From Thermococci archaeon (GTDB taxonomy: Archaea; Hadarchaeota; B88-G9), in contig QMUK01000002.1 in assembly GCA_003660555.1 (NCBI GenBank), positions 1-50,668 of the forward strand: a stretch of 50,668 nucleotides of DNA. Reading direction: 5' to 3'. This document shows positions 9,890 through 18,955 of the stretch, piece after piece. Positions within the stretch are counted from its first letter, which is position 1. Each line of letters starts with the position of its first letter. The notes under the pieces were generated by a model. It did no database searches. It was not told where the DNA came from and was given only the letters and a program-made list of their open reading frames with translations. The translations under genes were made by a program, and so were the position numbers.

Positions 9890-10141
9890 ATGAACACGGG
9901 TGGTAGTTTGGTCGTGGCCTTCGTTTTAATCCGGACGAAGGCAGGTAAGGAGCTAGATGTAGTTGAGAAGGTCAAGGAGATGGGCGAAGTAAAGGACGCC
10001 TGGGCTGTGTATGGTGAGTTCGACATAATAGCTAGAGTAGAAGTCGAGAGTATGCCGGAACTGAACAGCTTTATACTAGAAAAACTGAGAAAAATGTCAG
10101 ACATAGTGATGACGTCTACTCTCATAACAATGGAGGTATAA
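9890..10141 (+). CDS. stand-alone Lrp/AsnC ligand-binding (RAM) domain protein
   Basis: VAFVLIRTKAGKELDVVEKVKEMGEVKDAWAVYGEFDIIARVE; no HTH domain. Confidence 0.85.
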   Translation: MNTGGSLVVAFVLIRTKAGKELDVVEKVKEMGEVKDAWAVYGEFDIIARVEVESMPELNSFILEKLRKMSDIVMTSTLITMEV

Positions 10142-10146
10142 CCCTC

Positions 10147-10836
10147 TTGGAAATCACTAAGCATAGATTCAAGGGTGTTTACCAAATAAAAGAGGAAGAT
10201 CGTCCAGGAGTTGAAATAGCAACGGTTAACCTCTCTCCTGGAACTAGAGTCTATGGAGAGAGAATAATAAGACATTCCGGGAGAGAGTACAGAATATGGG
10301 ATCCATATAGGAGTAAACTCTCGGCCGCGATACACAAAGGTCTGTCAGAGATGCCAATCTCGCCTGGAAGTAGAGTGCTGTACCTAGGTGCTGCCTCCGG
10401 AACCACTGCTAGCCACGTGTCGGACATAATAGGAGAAGACGGTAAAATATTTTGCGTTGAAATGTCATCTAGGACAATGAGGGAACTAATTACTCTGTGT
10501 GAGAGAAGGAAAAATATGATACCAATTTTAGGAGATGCTAGAAAGCCTTGGGAATATTCGTCCCTAGTCGGATACTCAGATGTGATCTATCAAGACGTTG
10601 CTCAGCCAGATCAAGCGAAAATAGCCTTAGAAAATGCTAAACGTCTTCTAAAACCGGGTGGATTCGCAATAATAGCGATAAAATCCAGAAGCATTGATGT
10701 GACAAAAGACCCAAGAGAAATATTCAAGGAAGAAGTCAGAAAAATAGAAAGAGGTGGGTTCGAGGTAATAGAGGTGAAAAGACTGGATCCGTTTGAGAAA
10801 GACCATGCTATAATTTTAGGGAGGTTCGAGGGCTGA
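10147..10836 (+). CDS. flpA: fibrillarin-like rRNA/tRNA 2'-O-methyltransferase
   Basis: SRVLYLGAASGTTASHVSDIIGEDGKIFCVEMSSRTMREL, YQDVAQPDQA, IAIKSRSID motifs. Confidence 0.95.
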   Translation: MEITKHRFKGVYQIKEEDRPGVEIATVNLSPGTRVYGERIIRHSGREYRIWDPYRSKLSAAIHKGLSEMPISPGSRVLYLGAASGTTASHVSDIIGEDGKIFCVEMSSRTMRELITLCERRKNMIPILGDARKPWEYSSLVGYSDVIYQDVAQPDQAKIALENAKRLLKPGGFAIIAIKSRSIDVTKDPREIFKEEVRKIERGGFEVIEVKRLDPFEKDHAIILGRFEG

Positions 10837-11777
10837 GCAAACGTCTAGTACTGCTGAAGCTACTGTTTTCAATAATAGTGATGTTCCACTCTCCAACTCT
10901 TACAGTCGAGCAGAGCGACTCTATCAAGAGTAGAGAGTACTCCTTCGAAAAGGTCGTCGTAACTGTAGAGCTTTCTGGGGATGAAGTAGAGGAGGAAATA
11001 TTCCTAGTCTTCAGAAATGAGGGAGAAGGGATATTCACTGGACTCACATACTCGGTAGTTGGGAAAATAGATGACTTGAAAGTCATGGACAGAGAGGGAG
11101 AAATAGAAAGCAAGGTAGAGAACAGGGGGAAAGAGAGTGTAATAAGATGCGAGTTTCGAGAGCCCGTTGGTCCAAGAGAGACATATGAGTTGACAATGAG
11201 ATTTCGAAGCAAGAGTTTCGTGATAACAAACAATTACGGAATGAGGTTTTCTCCGACATATTCTTTCGATGCTCCCGTAAGAGATTTCGATCTAAAAGTA
11301 ATAATCCCAAGGAGGATGTGCGTATCCCCGCCTATATCTCCTCCACCAGACAAAGTATATTCCTCCGGAGACGATCTGATATTCGAGTGGAACGTAAGCG
11401 ACCTAGAGGTAGGCAATGTTTTCTCGACGACCTTGGGCTATGAAGCTAAAAAAGAAGATGAATATTCTCCTTTATATTTTTTATTTGGTATAATACTACT
11501 CTCGCCTGTAACTCTTCTTCTCATTAGGAGAGAGAGGAGAAAAGGAAGAAATATAATAATGAGTCTTCTTCTGGATGATGAACGGATTGTGATAGAGGAA
11601 ATAATCAAGAGAGGCGGAGTAATAGAGCAAAACGAACTATATAATGTCACTGGTTTCTCTAAACCAAAGATAAGTAGAATAACGTCGGATTTAGAGGAGA
11701 GAGGAATAATTGAAAAGGAGAGATACGGTAGAACAAACAGGATAAGGATAAAGCGTGAATTCATGCCAATGCTCTAA
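10833..11777 (+). CDS. membrane protein with extracellular beta-rich domain, one TM and C-terminal winged HTH
   Basis: TM SPLYFLFGIILLSPVTLLLI; wHTH QNELYNVTGFSKPKISRITSDLEERGIIEKERYGRTNRI. Reading upstream to CTG 10833 restores a signal peptide (LSKRLVLLKLLFSIIVMFHS). Confidence 0.65.
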   Translation: MSKRLVLLKLLFSIIVMFHSPTLTVEQSDSIKSREYSFEKVVVTVELSGDEVEEEIFLVFRNEGEGIFTGLTYSVVGKIDDLKVMDREGEIESKVENRGKESVIRCEFREPVGPRETYELTMRFRSKSFVITNNYGMRFSPTYSFDAPVRDFDLKVIIPRRMCVSPPISPPPDKVYSSGDDLIFEWNVSDLEVGNVFSTTLGYEAKKEDEYSPLYFLFGIILLSPVTLLLIRRERRKGRNIIMSLLLDDERIVIEEIIKRGGVIEQNELYNVTGFSKPKISRITSDLEERGIIEKERYGRTNRIRIKREFMPML

Positions 11778-11834
11778 AGGGTTTCCTATACACTGAAAGC
11801 ATAGATATATAAGGAGGAGGTGTATCCCAAGGTG

Positions 11835-12590
11835 ATGAGGGTCGAGGGCTTGGAGAGATTCGTCATTCCCTTGGTATTACTGATGATTGCATCTACTCCT
11901 CCGTTAGTCAGTGGAGAAGTAATGGTCTGTGGAAGAGGTGACCTGGAAATAGCAAGAAGGGTGTCTGAGTTAAGAGGAATACCATTGATTCAACTCGAGG
12001 AGCTTCTAACGAACAACTCGATAGATGTTAATGAAACAGTATACATAATCGGAGGACCCATGGCAATTCCCATATCTGTGGAGTTGCAACTGAGAAAGAT
12101 GGGAGCTAGAGTTGTCAGACTCTGGGGGCCCAACAGGTTCGAGACCTCCGAGGAAGTCCTTAAGTACTTCTTCATCTCCGAGGGGGTAAGGGAATACCTC
12201 AAAATTAAGCCAAATGAGGTTCCAAATAGAAGAGACATAGCTATTCTGCTTGTAGAAGATGGAGAGATGTCAATAGAACGGGTCGACGAGGATTTGGAAA
12301 CATTGATGTGGTCTGAGATATATAAAGCTGAGGAAGAGTTCGAGAGCGCTAATAACTTGTTCAATTCAGTAAAGTCCTCGATGGATGATGATGAATTCCT
12401 GAAGACCATTGAACTTCTGATCCTCATTTCTAAAAACACCCTAAATGAAGCTAAGAATACAAGAGATCCGAAATTAGGAATGAAAAAATCGATAGAGTCC
12501 AGAATGGTGTCTAAGGAGATCATATGGATGTTAAAACCAAGGTATGCTTCCCTTGGAAAACAAGTATGTGATCATGGAAATAATCCTTGA
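11835..12590 (+). CDS. secreted protein with CWB2-like (cell wall binding repeat 2) domain
   Basis: Signal peptide; VYIIGGPMAIPISVELQLRKMGARVVRLWGPNRFETSEEV. TATA gatatataag about 28 nt upstream of ATG 11835. Confidence 0.65.
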   Translation: MRVEGLERFVIPLVLLMIASTPPLVSGEVMVCGRGDLEIARRVSELRGIPLIQLEELLTNNSIDVNETVYIIGGPMAIPISVELQLRKMGARVVRLWGPNRFETSEEVLKYFFISEGVREYLKIKPNEVPNRRDIAILLVEDGEMSIERVDEDLETLMWSEIYKAEEEFESANNLFNSVKSSMDDDEFLKTIELLILISKNTLNEAKNTRDPKLGMKKSIESRMVSKEIIWMLKPRYASLGKQVCDHGNNP

Positions 12591-12591
12591 A

Positions 12592-12915
12592 CTAGTCTAA
12601 ACTACTCCAGAACTTCCTAGATAGCTCCTTGACCAATGCGTCGATCCTTTCTTTTGCGACTTTCATCTCTTGTTCAAGTTTCTCCATCTCAGTCCTGATT
12701 AATTCCTCCATTTCCTTTTTTATTCTCTTCTTGCCCTCTGCTATAGTTTTCCTATATATCTCCTCAGCTTCCTCCTTTCCTCTTTCTAGGATCTCTCTTT
12801 TTCTGTTCTCTGCCTCAATTATGATTGATTTCGCTCTTGCTTTTGCTTCCTTTATTTTACTGTCCATTTCAATTTCTGCTTTCCTTATTTCTAGTAGGAC
12901 TTCTTCCTTCTTAAT
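12592..12915 (-). CDS. atpH: A-type ATP synthase peripheral stalk subunit H, extended to an ATT start
   Basis: KEEVLLEIRKAEIEMDSKIKEAKARAKSII... AhaH-like coiled coil; the track starts at ATG 12867 but homology-like sequence and the SD (GGGGTGA) lie upstream. Confidence 0.7.
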   Translation of the reverse strand: MKKEEVLLEIRKAEIEMDSKIKEAKARAKSIIIEAENRKREILERGKEEAEEIYRKTIAEGKKRIKKEMEELIRTEMEKLEQEMKVAKERIDALVKELSRKFWSSLD

Positions 12916-12921
12916 TTTCCT

Positions 12922-13032
12922 TCACCCCTTAAGCATTGTCCACAAGAAGATGATATACCCTAGAACTAACATTAATGTGGAGGTAAACCAAGCTATCCTA
13001 AAGACTATTTCCCTCTTCTCCTCTGGGCTCAT
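12922..13032 (-). CDS. 36-aa single-TM peptide [36 protein letters not shown]
   Basis: Read directly; ATGA overlap with the atpD stop, followed by TGA; hydrophobic helix of about 22 aa. Below the ORF-track length cutoff. Confidence 0.6.
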   Translation of the reverse strand: MSPEEKREIVFRIAWFTSTLMLVLGYIIFLWTMLKG

Positions 13033-13643
13033 CTCTTAAACCTCTTCAATCTGAATATGTCCTCTCTTTCCATTTCCTCTAGCTTAAATCTTATTTCCCT
13101 AGAGGTTCTCTCCAGATTCGGTATCACTATGTATTCTAATGCGTTTACTCTTCTTTTGTTCTTGTCTATCTCATCTAGAAGTCTTACCAATGTATTTTCC
13201 AACTCAGTCAGTTTGACTCCCATTTCCAAGAGTTCCTCGTACTCCTTAGAAACTTCGTCTATCAGAGTAGAAGTTCCAAGAATTCCATATCCTCTCTCCC
13301 ATATCTTTCTCTTGATTTTTCCCTTTGATTTTACCTTTGGGACTTTAACCCCCATTATATTCTTAAAAGAGACGTCGATCTCTGGAGCCTCCCTTACAGA
13401 CATTGCTGCAGAGACTATTGCTGGAGTGCCCTCAACTGCTTTGGCCAATGAAAGTTTTTCGTATGCCTTGGCATATTTCTCGTTCACTTTTCTTCTTAAT
13501 TCCGCGGTTTGTTCCATGATCTTGAAGAATTCAGATACTAGAGCATCTCTCTTTCTCTTTAGTAGCTCCCATCCCTTCTTAGCAATCTCTATCCTCCTTT
13601 TAACCTCTATTAGGCCGGACCTCGTCGGCCTTATCTCCATCAT
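13029..13643 (-). CDS. atpD: A-type ATP synthase subunit D
   Basis: [42 protein letters not shown] upstream of ATGATG. Confidence 0.93.
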   Translation of the reverse strand: MMEIRPTRSGLIEVKRRIEIAKKGWELLKRKRDALVSEFFKIMEQTAELRRKVNEKYAKAYEKLSLAKAVEGTPAIVSAAMSVREAPEIDVSFKNIMGVKVPKVKSKGKIKRKIWERGYGILGTSTLIDEVSKEYEELLEMGVKLTELENTLVRLLDEIDKNKRRVNALEYIVIPNLERTSREIRFKLEEMEREDIFRLKRFKR

Positions 13644-15036
13644 TAGGGTGGTCCTCCTTATCCCTGTACTTTGGATGATATTTTTCAATTTGCCACCTTT
13701 CCAGCCTAGTTAACTCATCCTCAGGCAGCATGGCCAAGAGATCCCATCCTATATCGAGTGTTTCTTCTATTTCTCTTTCCTCTTCTCTCCCTTGGTTGAC
13801 GAATTTGTTCTCAAACTCATATGAAAACTCCAAATACTTCAAATCTCTACCGGTGAGAGCCTCCTTCCCAACTATTGCCACTAAACCTCTCATATCTATT
13901 CCCTCTGCATATGCCGAGTACAATTGATCAGCAAGTGCTCTGTGTTCCTCTCTAGTTCTTCCCTCGCCTATTCCGAGATTCATTAGCCTAGAAAGAGACA
14001 TTAGAACGTTTATAGGCGGATATATTCCCCTCATATGAAGTTCTCTGGAGAGAACTATCTGACCTTCGGTTATGTAACCCGTGAGATCCGGTACTGGATG
14101 AGTCATGTCGTCTCCAGGCATGGTCAATATTGGGAACTGTGTTATTGATCCTTTCCTACCTCTTATCCTCCCAGCTCTCTCGTATATAGTCGCTAGATCC
14201 GTGTAAAGATATCCTGGATATCCTCTCCTCCCAGGAACTTCTTCTCTAGCTGAAGAAACTTCCCTAAGGGCTTCACAGTAGTTAGTCATGTCGGTTAAGA
14301 TTACTAGGACCTGCATGTCGTATTCAAAAGCTAAATATTCTGCTGTGGTTAGAGCCATTCTAGGTGTAACTAATCTCTCTATGGCTGGGTCCTCAGCTAA
14401 ATTAAGGAAAACTACTGCCCTAGAAAGAGCTCCGGTCCTTCTGAAGTCTTCCATGAAATATTGAGCCTCTTCATTTGTTATTCCCATAGCAGCAAAGACT
14501 ACAGCGAATTCCTCTTCCTCCCCTAGTACTTTAGATTGTCTAGCTATTTGAAGGGCTATGTCATTGTGCGGTAATCCCGATGCTGAGAAAATAGGAAGCT
14601 TCTGTCCTCTTACTAGAGTATTCATCCCATCTATTGCTGAAATTCCGGTTTGAATGAATTCCTTTGGTGTGTCTCTGGCATATGGGTTTATGGCCGCTCC
14701 AGTTATGTCTAATCTCTCATCAGGCATGACTTCTGGACCTCCATCTAGAGGTTCTCCTAGTCCGGAGAGGACTCTACCTAGCATCTCTTCGGATACAGGA
14801 AGGCGAAGTGTTTCTCCTATGAACCTGACCCTGGCCCCGGTGTCTATTCCGGAAGTTCCCTCGAATACCTGCACTACAACTACTTCCTCTGATGTGTCCA
14901 ACACCTGTCCTCTTCTTCTCTCCCCGTTCTCCAATTCTATCTCCACGAGTTCTCCGTATCCTACTGGGGAGGTCTTCTCAACGAAGAGCAGTGGTCCAGA
15001 TATCCTATTTATAGTTCTGTATTCTCTGAGAGACAT
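13600..15036 (-). CDS. atpB: A-type ATP synthase subunit B
   Basis: [43 protein letters not shown]. Confidence 0.97.
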   Translation of the reverse strand: MSLREYRTINRISGPLLFVEKTSPVGYGELVEIELENGERRRGQVLDTSEEVVVVQVFEGTSGIDTGARVRFIGETLRLPVSEEMLGRVLSGLGEPLDGGPEVMPDERLDITGAAINPYARDTPKEFIQTGISAIDGMNTLVRGQKLPIFSASGLPHNDIALQIARQSKVLGEEEEFAVVFAAMGITNEEAQYFMEDFRRTGALSRAVVFLNLAEDPAIERLVTPRMALTTAEYLAFEYDMQVLVILTDMTNYCEALREVSSAREEVPGRRGYPGYLYTDLATIYERAGRIRGRKGSITQFPILTMPGDDMTHPVPDLTGYITEGQIVLSRELHMRGIYPPINVLMSLSRLMNLGIGEGRTREEHRALADQLYSAYAEGIDMRGLVAIVGKEALTGRDLKYLEFSYEFENKFVNQGREEEREIEETLDIGWDLLAMLPEDELTRLERWQIEKYHPKYRDKEDHPNDGDKADEVRPNRG

Positions 15037-15037
15037 C

Positions 15038-16789
15038 TCATTCCACCTTGTATTTCCATTCCTCTATCAGGGATTCGAACTCTTCAGTCATCTCTCCGAT
15101 GATTTTCCTAAGCTCTTCAACGAAGTTCTCTTCGTACTTTACCCTTATCAGTTTCTCTTTGCCCTTGACGGATAAGATTCTCTCCACAGGAACTCCGCTC
15201 CTCAAAGCCTCGTATGCCATCTCTTCATATCTCTTAATCGCTCTTATGTATTCTATTTGTTTTTCTGGTGGATAATAAGTATCTACTGGATGAAACGCAT
15301 TCTGTTGGAGAAATGCTAATCTAATTAACCTTGCTACCTCTAGCAATACTCTTTGATCTGGTGGTAGCGCCTCAGGACCAACCAATTGGACTATCTCCCT
15401 TAGTTCAGCCTCTTGCTGTAGCACATGCTTTGTCCATTTCCTGAGATTCGTCCAATCTTCTCCGAATCTATCCTCAAACCACTTCCTGAGTGTATCCTCA
15501 TAAAGGGAATAGCTCTTTAACCAATTTATTGCAGGAAAATGCCTCCTGTAAGCTAGATTGTAATCCAATGCCCAAAACACCTTTACTATTCTGAGAGTAT
15601 TTTGAGTAACCGGCTCAGACATGTCTCCACCTGGAGGGGAAACCGCTCCTATGACAGTTACTGATCCTTCATCTCCGGAAAGAGTTCTGACTCTCCCTGC
15701 TCTTTCATAGAATTCTGCTAACCTAGCTCCTAGGTATGCCGGATATCCCTCCTCCCCTGGCATTTCTTCTAGTCTTGAGGATATCTCTCTCATTGCTTCT
15801 GCCCATCTTGACGTAGAGTCGGCCATTAGTGCTACAGAGTATCCCATGTCTCTGAAATACTCAGCTATAGTCATTCCAGTGTAAACGGAGGCCTCTCTAG
15901 CAGCTACTGGCATGTTAGAGGTATTAGCTATTAGAACTGTTCTCTCCATCAATGGTCTACCAGTCCTAGGGTCTTCAAGCTTAGGAAACTCCTCAAGGAC
16001 GTCTGCCATTTCGTTGCCTCTCTCTCCACATCCAACGTAGATCACTACCTCTGCGTCACACCACTTCGCCAATGTCTGCTGAGTCACGGTTTTCCCTGTT
16101 CCAAACCCTCCAGGTATTGCAGCAGTTCCTCCTTTTGCTACTGGAAAAAGGAAATCTAGTATCCTTTGGCCTGTTATTAGTGGTACCTCGGGCGAAAGTC
16201 TCTCTAAAAATGGCCTAGGTCTTCTCACAGGCCAGACATGGTACATAGTTATTTCCCTACCGTCTTCAAGTAGACATACAGGTTCTTCCACTTTGTACTC
16301 TCCTTCCTCTATCTCAGTTATTACTCCTGGTTTTTCTCCTGGTGGGACCAATATTTTGTGGTTGACACTCCCCTCTCTCACTTCTCCTATGATCGTGCCT
16401 CCACTGACTTTGTCTCCTCTTTTCGAAAGAGGGACAAAGTGCCATTTAGTGGTTCTATCTAAACCAGGGGCCATTACTCCTCTCCTGACAAAGTCTCCAA
16501 TTTCTTCTCTTATTTCCGGGAGAGGCCTCTGTATTCCATCGTATATATTTCCTATGAGTCCTGGTCCGAGTTCTACCGATAAGGGCTTTCCTGTGTCCCA
16601 AGCAGGCTCTCCAGGCTTAATCCCATAAGTGTCTTCGTATACTTGAACCATGCACTTCTTTCCCTCTATTCCAACGACTTCTCCAATGAGTTTCTCCTCT
16701 CCTATCTGGATCACATTGTACATCTTCGGGTTGAGCCCCTTGATCACCACCAAAGGGCCACTGACCCTAGATATCACTCCTTTCTCCAT
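15038..16789 (-). CDS. atpA: A-type ATP synthase catalytic subunit A
   Basis: [18 protein letters not shown]-loop, [46 protein letters not shown]. Confidence 0.97.
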   Translation of the reverse strand: MEKGVISRVSGPLVVIKGLNPKMYNVIQIGEEKLIGEVVGIEGKKCMVQVYEDTYGIKPGEPAWDTGKPLSVELGPGLIGNIYDGIQRPLPEIREEIGDFVRRGVMAPGLDRTTKWHFVPLSKRGDKVSGGTIIGEVREGSVNHKILVPPGEKPGVITEIEEGEYKVEEPVCLLEDGREITMYHVWPVRRPRPFLERLSPEVPLITGQRILDFLFPVAKGGTAAIPGGFGTGKTVTQQTLAKWCDAEVVIYVGCGERGNEMADVLEEFPKLEDPRTGRPLMERTVLIANTSNMPVAAREASVYTGMTIAEYFRDMGYSVALMADSTSRWAEAMREISSRLEEMPGEEGYPAYLGARLAEFYERAGRVRTLSGDEGSVTVIGAVSPPGGDMSEPVTQNTLRIVKVFWALDYNLAYRRHFPAINWLKSYSLYEDTLRKWFEDRFGEDWTNLRKWTKHVLQQEAELREIVQLVGPEALPPDQRVLLEVARLIRLAFLQQNAFHPVDTYYPPEKQIEYIRAIKRYEEMAYEALRSGVPVERILSVKGKEKLIRVKYEENFVEELRKIIGEMTEEFESLIEEWKYKVE

Positions 16790-17076
16790 AGATCTACACC
16801 CATTACTCTTTTAGTCTTCTCCCTAATCCTTCTTTCTCCCTCTTCTCCCAATACAAGGAGTAATTTGTCTGAACTCTCCAATTCTGATTTTAAGTATTTC
16901 GGAATCCTTTCGTATTGGTCTCCAGGCATTATTACTATTGAAATATTTTTTTCCGTCAGTATGTCTCTAATGGACTCTGAGAGATCATCCTCAGAATGTA
17001 TCTCGTAGACGTTCTTTATTCCGGCCAGTCGAAAGCCGAGTACAAACCCAGGAGGGCCCAGCACGCATATGTCCAA
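16774..17076 (-). CDS. atpF: A-type ATP synthase subunit F
   Basis: Size, operon position, [14 protein letters not shown] and the N-terminal [17 protein letters not shown] pattern. Confidence 0.9.
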   Translation of the reverse strand: MDICVLGPPGFVLGFRLAGIKNVYEIHSEDDLSESIRDILTEKNISIVIMPGDQYERIPKYLKSELESSDKLLLVLGEEGERRIREKTKRVMGVDLWRKE

Positions 17077-17077
17077 G

Positions 17078-18100
17078 TCAAACCACCACTAGGTTCTCTC
17101 TTATTAGGTCCTCTCTCAGATTTAGTTCCTTCCCTCTAGCTATTAGTCTGAGATTACTGACTTCGTTTTCCTTTCTCATTAAATAGTTGATTACTGGAAG
17201 TATGGATATTGGTCTATAGTATGCCAGTTTCTCAGCTTTTTTAAGGATGTATCTCTTTAATCCCTGCTCTATTTTAGATAGATCTCTCTTTTCTATTCCT
17301 TCCTTTATGTATTGGAAGAATGGGTAGTTCTTGAGATGTTTGAGAATTTCGTCAAACTCTTCTCTAATGAGCAATTCCATCTCCTTTCTGGGTATAGCTC
17401 CATTCTCTATTAGTCTCCACCTTATTTCCCTAGGAGTGGCACCATCGACCTTCATTCTCAATACTGTCATGATGTTTCTAGCGTCTATCTCGGTGGATAC
17501 CACTTCCCTAACTATTCTGTCTTCCCTGCTTCTTCCAGAAAATCCCGAGGCTAGTCTCTCATAGTAAAGCCTTATTAGTTCTTCTTCCATCTCCACTAAG
17601 CTTTTTCTCTCTGCTACCGCTCTGTAGTCTCTGTGTCTTCCCAATTCGTCTCTGATTTCGGACAAGTTCATTTTTAAGAGCCCGTATATGTCGAACTCCA
17701 TTTCGAGTGGTTCTGCTTCTACGGGAACTAAAGATTTCTCTATCTCTTCAATGGGAAGGCCCCTTCCGACTCCGACTATAATGTTCCTCACGTTGATTAC
17801 CTCGTACTTGGAGGAGTATGCTACTATCTTCCTCCTAGCGTCTCCTGTAGATATTTTAATGAGCTTGTTAATGGTCCTACCGAGATTTAGGTTCAAAGCT
17901 TTCTCCAATAGGTCAATTCCTGAATATTTACCAGCTAATTCATCTATTTCCTTCTTATAGTCAGTTTCACCGATAAATCTTATTATGTCCTTCAATCCCA
18001 TACCCATTAGCCTTCCATATACGTCTCTTTTGAGTAACCTGCCTTTCATTGCCCTTACTCTTGCAACTAAGTACGGATAATTCCCTCTTCTGAATATCAT
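17078..18100 (-). CDS. atpC: A-type ATP synthase subunit C
   Basis: YLVARVRAMKGRLL..., operon position; ATG 18100 behind GGTGA. Confidence 0.92.
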   Translation of the reverse strand: MIFRRGNYPYLVARVRAMKGRLLKRDVYGRLMGMGLKDIIRFIGETDYKKEIDELAGKYSGIDLLEKALNLNLGRTINKLIKISTGDARRKIVAYSSKYEVINVRNIIVGVGRGLPIEEIEKSLVPVEAEPLEMEFDIYGLLKMNLSEIRDELGRHRDYRAVAERKSLVEMEEELIRLYYERLASGFSGRSREDRIVREVVSTEIDARNIMTVLRMKVDGATPREIRWRLIENGAIPRKEMELLIREEFDEILKHLKNYPFFQYIKEGIEKRDLSKIEQGLKRYILKKAEKLAYYRPISILPVINYLMRKENEVSNLRLIARGKELNLREDLIRENLVVV

Positions 18101-18104
18101 ACTT

Positions 18105-18680
18105 TCACCTACTTCTTCGATTGCCGAATAAGCGGTACCTGATCTCAGGTAAATTTCTCTGGAAGAAGTCTTCCAGAAGTAAATCAAGGGTCTTATTGAC
18201 CCTAATAGATCCATCTGAACTCTCTAATATAGCTCCTCCCGATATTTCCTCTGACTCTATTACCTCAAGCCCAGCCTTTCTCAGTTCGATTGCAAGTTCC
18301 CTGTCTCCCTTAGCGACATATGCTCTTTCAAACGATTCGTTTTCTATTTCTTGGAGTATTCCCTTCAGTACTTTGTCTATTTTGACTTGATACTCTGTCA
18401 AAATCGCGTCGAAGAACTTCTTCTTTAGTATCTCTATTATCTCCGTTTCTCTGGTAAGTCTATTCTTTTTCATCTCCAATTCTGCAATGGATTTTTCCAT
18501 TTTCTTTATTCTCTCTAGCTCTTTCTCTGCATCTTCTATTTTCTTCCTTTTCTCTGCATTTACTTCGTTTTCGGCCTCTAGGATTAACTTCTTAGCTTTT
18601 TTCTCGGCCTCAGATATTATCCTATTTACTTCTATTGTAGTTCTCTCTTGGATCTCTCTGATTATCGATTCCAGTCCCAT
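18105..18680 (-). CDS. atpE: A-type ATP synthase subunit E
   Basis: N-terminal coiled coil, C-terminal GGAILESSDGSIRVNKTLDLLLEDFFQRNLPEIRYRLFG. Confidence 0.93.
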   Translation of the reverse strand: MGLESIIREIQERTTIEVNRIISEAEKKAKKLILEAENEVNAEKRKKIEDAEKELERIKKMEKSIAELEMKKNRLTRETEIIEILKKKFFDAILTEYQVKIDKVLKGILQEIENESFERAYVAKGDRELAIELRKAGLEVIESEEISGGAILESSDGSIRVNKTLDLLLEDFFQRNLPEIRYRLFGNRRSR

Positions 18681-18693
18681 AGGCACCACTGGG

Positions 18694-18912
18694 CTATGGT
18701 AAGAGTCTCATGGCAATTATCAGTCCGAATATGACTATCGTCTCAGGAATTACTGTTAATATTAGTCCTTTAGCGAAAAGTCTTTCTTCTTCAGCCATGG
18801 CTCCTACTGCTGCTGCCCCTATTTCTTTTTCAGCTATTCCTGCTGCTAATCCTGTGAGGCCTATTGCTAGGGCTGCTCCTATTGCCTTGTATCCCTCTAC
18901 CCCCACTTCCAA
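18694..18912 (-). CDS. atpK: A-type ATP synthase proteolipid (c/K) subunit
   Basis: Two TM helices; IGAAAVGAMAEEERLFAKGLILTVIPETIVIFGLIIA with ion-binding Glu; TTG behind GGAGGGTG. Confidence 0.93.
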   Translation of the reverse strand: MEVGVEGYKAIGAALAIGLTGLAAGIAEKEIGAAAVGAMAEEERLFAKGLILTVIPETIVIFGLIIAMRLLP

Positions 18913-18955
18913 ATATCGCACCCTCCGAGTGAGAGGGGGTGGGAGTAAAAAAAGG

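Noticed and set aside
12867-12924. Idea that the TGA between the TM micro-ORF and atpH is a selenocysteine codon
   Set aside because: No SECIS-like structure recognised and the SD plus ATT gives a simpler explanation; kept only as a readthrough hypothesis.
13057-13713. 218-aa plus-strand ORF opposite atpD
   Set aside because: Ser-rich shadow of a clear AtpD coding sequence.
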